From Rubrivivax sp. (GTDB taxonomy: Bacteria > Pseudomonadota > Gammaproteobacteria > Burkholderiales > Burkholderiaceae_C): a DNA stretch of 8,964 nucleotides. A program made the position numbers and the translations under genes. The DNA lies in contig JADZCL010000088.1 of assembly GCA_020851615.1 (NCBI GenBank), positions 1-8,964 of the forward strand, in the 5' to 3' direction. Below, one piece after another: positions 6,435 through 8,964 of the stretch. The stretch's first letter is position 1; each line of letters begins with the position of its first letter. The notes beneath the pieces were generated by a model. The model saw only the letters and a program-made list of their open reading frames with translations. It did not search any database and was not told where the DNA came from.

Positions 6435-7259
6435 TCACTTCTTGCGGCGCGAGACGATCATCGTCTGCGTGCGCTTGTTGTTGCGCGTGCGGTAGCCCTT
6501 GGTCAGGTTGCCCCAGGGATCGACCGGGTGCTTGCCGCTCTTGCTGCGTCCCTCGCCACCGCCCATCGGGTGGTCGACCGGGTTCATCACGATGCCTCGT
6601 ACCGTCGGGCGCACGCCACGCCAGCGGATTGCACCGGCCTTGCCGTACTGGCGCAGGTTGTGCTCCTCGTTGCTGACCTCGCCGATGGTGGCACGGCAGT
6701 CGATGTGGATGCGGCGCACCTCGCCCGAGCGCAAGCGGATCTGGGCGTAGAGGCCTTCGCGCGCCATCAGCGTGACCGACGCACCGGCCGATCGCGCAAT
6801 CTGCGCGCCCTTTCCAGGCAGCATCTCGACGCAGTGGATCGTTGAGCCCACCGGGATATTGCGGATCGGCAGCGTGTTGCCCGCCTTGATCGGCGCTTCC
6901 GCACCCGACAGCAGCGTCGCGCCGGCATCCACGCCCCTGGGCGCGATGATGTAGCGGCGCTCGCCGTCGGCGTAGCACAGCAGGGCGATGTGCGCGGTAC
7001 GGTTGGGGTCGTACTCGATGCGCTCGACCTTGGCCGGGATGCCATCCTTGTTGCGACGGAAGTCGACCACGCGATAGTGGTGCTTGTGGCCGCCACCCTT
7101 GTGGCGCGTGGTGATGTGGCCGTTGTGGTTGCGGCCGGCATTCTGCTTCTGCGGCTCGAGCAACGACGCCTCGGGCGCGCCCTTGTGCAGATGCTTGTGG
7201 ACGACCTTGACCGCGGCGCGACGGCCCGGCGAAGTGGGTTTGACTTTGACGACAGCCAT
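6435..7259 (-). CDS. rplB: 50S ribosomal protein L2
   Basis: Large-subunit protein L2, needed for subunit joining and peptidyl transferase activity. The 274-residue product (273 in E. coli) starts [17 protein letters not shown], has the N-terminal OB-like domain, the SH3-like middle domain and the C-terminal signature [14 protein letters not shown] at about 225-238. His230 aligns with the conserved His229 of E. coli. The His-rich segment [11 protein letters not shown] at about 53-63 is normal for the family. The ATG at 7259 directly abuts the rplW TAA (no gap) and has GGGGAGG inside the end of rplW, so translation is probably coupled. Confidence 0.98.
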   Translation of the reverse strand: MAVVKVKPTSPGRRAAVKVVHKHLHKGAPEASLLEPQKQNAGRNHNGHITTRHKGGGHKHHYRVVDFRRNKDGIPAKVERIEYDPNRTAHIALLCYADGERRYIIAPRGVDAGATLLSGAEAPIKAGNTLPIRNIPVGSTIHCVEMLPGKGAQIARSAGASVTLMAREGLYAQIRLRSGEVRRIHIDCRATIGEVSNEEHNLRQYGKAGAIRWRGVRPTVRGIVMNPVDHPMGGGEGRSKSGKHPVDPWGNLTKGYRTRNNKRTQTMIVSRRKK

Positions 7260-7577
7260 TTACGCGGCCTCCCCGGAGAAGTTGAGCTCCTGCCCGGGCT
7301 TGAGCGACACATACGCCTTCTTGACGTGGTCGCGCCGGCCGATGTTGCGGCCAAAGCGCTTGGTCTTGCCGGACTGGTTGACGGTCTGCACCGACTCGAC
7401 CTCGACCTTGAACATCAACTCGACAGCGGCCTTGATCTCGAGCTTGGTGGCGTTGCGCAGGACCTTGAAGAGAATCTGGTTCTGCTTCTCGGCGACGCGC
7501 GTGGCCTTCTCGGAAATGATGGGCGCCACGAGCACGGTGGCCAGACGCCCTTGATCGAACTTCTGGGTGGCGCTCAT
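7260..7577 (-). CDS. rplW: 50S ribosomal protein L23
   Basis: Large-subunit protein L23 at the tunnel exit, the docking site for trigger factor and SRP. The 105-residue product (100 in E. coli) has [17 protein letters not shown] near the N-terminus; Glu23 aligns with Glu18 of E. coli, the trigger-factor contact. The tunnel loop and C-terminal part, [24 protein letters not shown] at about 67-90, is conserved. The N-terminus is about five residues longer than in E. coli. The ATG at 7577 overlaps the rplD TGA as ATGA, with AAGGAG eight bases upstream. Confidence 0.97.
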   Translation of the reverse strand: MSATQKFDQGRLATVLVAPIISEKATRVAEKQNQILFKVLRNATKLEIKAAVELMFKVEVESVQTVNQSGKTKRFGRNIGRRDHVKKAYVSLKPGQELNFSGEAA

Positions 7578-8194
7578 GCGTACATCTCCTTGAGCTGGTC
7601 GATGGCGCCCTTGGTCACCAGCACCTTCTTGAAGAAGACCAGGGACAGCGGATCCGCATAGCGGGGTTCGACAACCAGCACGTTGGCCAGGTTGCGCGAG
7701 GCCAGGGCCAGGTTCTCGTCGATCTGGTCGGCGATGACCAGCACCGAGTCCAGGCCCATGGCCTTGATCTTGGCGGCCAGCAGCTTGGTCTTGGGGGCGT
7801 CGACACCAAAGGCGTCGATCACCGCCAGGCGCCCATCGCGCGCCAGCTGCGACAGGATGGACGCCATGCCGGCGCGGTACATCTTCTTGTTGACCTTGTG
7901 CGAGAAGTTCTCGTCAGGCCGGTTCGGGAAGATCCGACCGCCGCCGCGCCACAGCGGTGAGCTTGTCATGCCGGCACGGGCGCGTCCGGTGCCCTTCTGA
8001 CGGAATGGCTTCTTGGTGCTGTGCTTGACCTCGCCACGATCGAGCTGCGCGCGCGTACCCTGCCGCGCATTGGCCTGGTAGGCGACGACGACCTGATGCA
8101 CGAGGGCCTCGTTGTAGTCGCGCGCAAACACGGTGTCGGGCGCGTCGACCTTGGCCGTGGCCTGGCCTTGTTCGTTCAGGAGCTCCAGTTGCAT
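7574..8194 (-). CDS. rplD: 50S ribosomal protein L4
   Basis: Large-subunit protein L4, whose long loop lines the exit tunnel; in E. coli it also represses its own S10 operon by acting on the rpsJ leader, which would lie outside this window. The 206-residue product starts [11 protein letters not shown] and has the loop [15 protein letters not shown] at about 61-75; Lys67 aligns with Lys63 of E. coli, the macrolide-resistance position, and is unchanged. The end is [11 protein letters not shown]. The frame is open far upstream to 8914, but only the ATG at 8194 gives the family N-terminus and has GGGAG seven bases before it; the upstream part is a shadow of rplC. The gap to rplC is two bases. Confidence 0.97.
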   Translation of the reverse strand: MQLELLNEQGQATAKVDAPDTVFARDYNEALVHQVVVAYQANARQGTRAQLDRGEVKHSTKKPFRQKGTGRARAGMTSSPLWRGGGRIFPNRPDENFSHKVNKKMYRAGMASILSQLARDGRLAVIDAFGVDAPKTKLLAAKIKAMGLDSVLVIADQIDENLALASRNLANVLVVEPRYADPLSLVFFKKVLVTKGAIDQLKEMYA

Positions 8195-8196
8195 GC

Positions 8197-8865
8197 TCAG
8201 GCTCCCTTCTTGGCCTTGGCCTTGATCGCTGGACGCACGACCACGTGGCCGTTCTTTGCGCCAGGGACCGCGCCGCGCACCAGCAGCAGCGAGCGCGCTT
8301 CGTCCACACGAACGATGTCCAGGTTCTGCGTGGTGACGGTCTCGTCGCCCAGGTGGCCAGTCATCTTCTTGCCCGGGAAGACACGGCCCGGGTCCTGCGC
8401 CATCGAAATCGAGCCCGGCACGTTGTGCGAACGGCTGTTGCCGTGCGAGGCGCGCTGCGAGGCGAAGTTGTGGCGCTTGATGGTGCCCGCATAGCCCTTG
8501 CCGATGGACGTCCCCTGCACGTCGACCTTCTGGCCGGCCGCAAACAGGCTCACGGGCACGCTGGCGCCGGGCGCGTACTGCCCGGCGATCTCGGCACTGA
8601 CACGGAACTCGCGCAGCAACTCGCCGGCCTCGACACCGGCCTTGGCCAGGTGCCCGGCCTCGGGCTTGGTGATGCGCGAGGCCTTGCGCGCGCCAAAAGC
8701 GATCTGCAGGGCGTTGTAGCCGTCGGTCTCGACGGTCTTGACCTGGGTGACGCGGTTGTTGGACACGTCCAGCACCGTCACGGGGATGGCGTCGCCATCG
8801 TCCGTGAAGACGCGCATCATGCCCACCTTGCGGCCCAGCAATCCGAGGCTCTCGCTCAGACTCAT
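8197..8865 (-). CDS. rplC: 50S ribosomal protein L3
   Basis: Large-subunit protein L3, one of the first to bind 23S rRNA, with a loop reaching the peptidyl transferase centre. The 222-residue product (209 in E. coli) starts [20 protein letters not shown] and has [17 protein letters not shown] at about 118-134, [15 protein letters not shown] at about 139-153 and [16 protein letters not shown] at about 160-175. Gln157 appears to align with Gln150 of E. coli, the residue methylated by PrmB. The ATG at 8865 has GGAGA upstream at normal distance. It is the first complete gene of the cluster here; rpsJ is expected further right. Confidence 0.97.
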   Translation of the reverse strand: MSLSESLGLLGRKVGMMRVFTDDGDAIPVTVLDVSNNRVTQVKTVETDGYNALQIAFGARKASRITKPEAGHLAKAGVEAGELLREFRVSAEIAGQYAPGASVPVSLFAAGQKVDVQGTSIGKGYAGTIKRHNFASQRASHGNSRSHNVPGSISMAQDPGRVFPGKKMTGHLGDETVTTQNLDIVRVDEARSLLLVRGAVPGAKNGHVVVRPAIKAKAKKGA

Positions 8866-8964
8866 GCTGCTTCTCCAGCGCCCCCCATCGGCTTGCGGGG
8901 TCGCCTTGTTTCACGATCCCGACATCGATTGGTCGGGGTGATTGGACCAGCCGGCACGTGGCCA
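8866..8964 (-). other. Intergenic sequence upstream of rplC with a small hairpin
   Basis: Ninety-nine bases with no gene. The minus strand holds the inverted repeat CCCGAC/GTCGGG (arms 8932-8937 and 8918-8923, 8-base loop), with no T-run after it. No S10 C-terminus is recognisable, so rpsJ, if present as usual, ends beyond position 8964. No clear promoter is seen. Confidence 0.6.

Overview
This window is an uninterrupted stretch of the S10-spc ribosomal protein gene cluster, all read from the minus strand (right to left). The gene order, the lengths of the proteins, the high-G+C codon use and details such as a 138-residue L16, 206-residue L4 and 131-residue S8 point to a betaproteobacterium, most likely in the order Burkholderiales. 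A genus cannot be fixed from this sequence alone.

Reading in the direction of transcription, the S10 operon part runs rplC, rplD, rplW, rplB, rpsS, rplV, rpsC, rplP, rpmC, rpsQ (8865 down to 3984). These genes are packed with gaps of 0 to 16 bases, two ATGA stop/start overlaps, and one stop codon directly abutting the next start. rpsJ, the usual first gene, is not in the window. The 99 bases right of rplC hold a small hairpin but no gene.

Between rpsQ and rplN, where the S10 and spc operons normally meet, lies a gene that is not ribosomal: a Prx5-type (type II) peroxiredoxin at 3861-3346. Before it, a 122-base gap holds two GC-rich stem-loops just after the rpsQ stop. After it, a 251-base gap holds a strong sigma70-type promoter (TTGACA, 18 bp, GAGAAT) and a roughly 160-base leader with nested inverted and direct repeats ahead of rplN.

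The spc operon part then runs rplN, rplX, rplE, rpsN, rpsH, rplF, rplR and the first 40 codons of rpsE, which leaves through the left edge.

Functionally, 18 of the 19 genes encode parts of the 30S and 50S subunits and are probably made from two transcription units. The peroxiredoxin may be carried on the tail of the S10 transcript. Points worth a second look are the peroxiredoxin insertion and its cysteine layout, an 80-residue Arg/Gly/Pro/Ala-rich tail on S3, a Thr/Ala-rich N-terminal extension on S17, and the repeat-rich rplN leader. I saw no mobile element, RNA gene, CRISPR array or clear unknown system.
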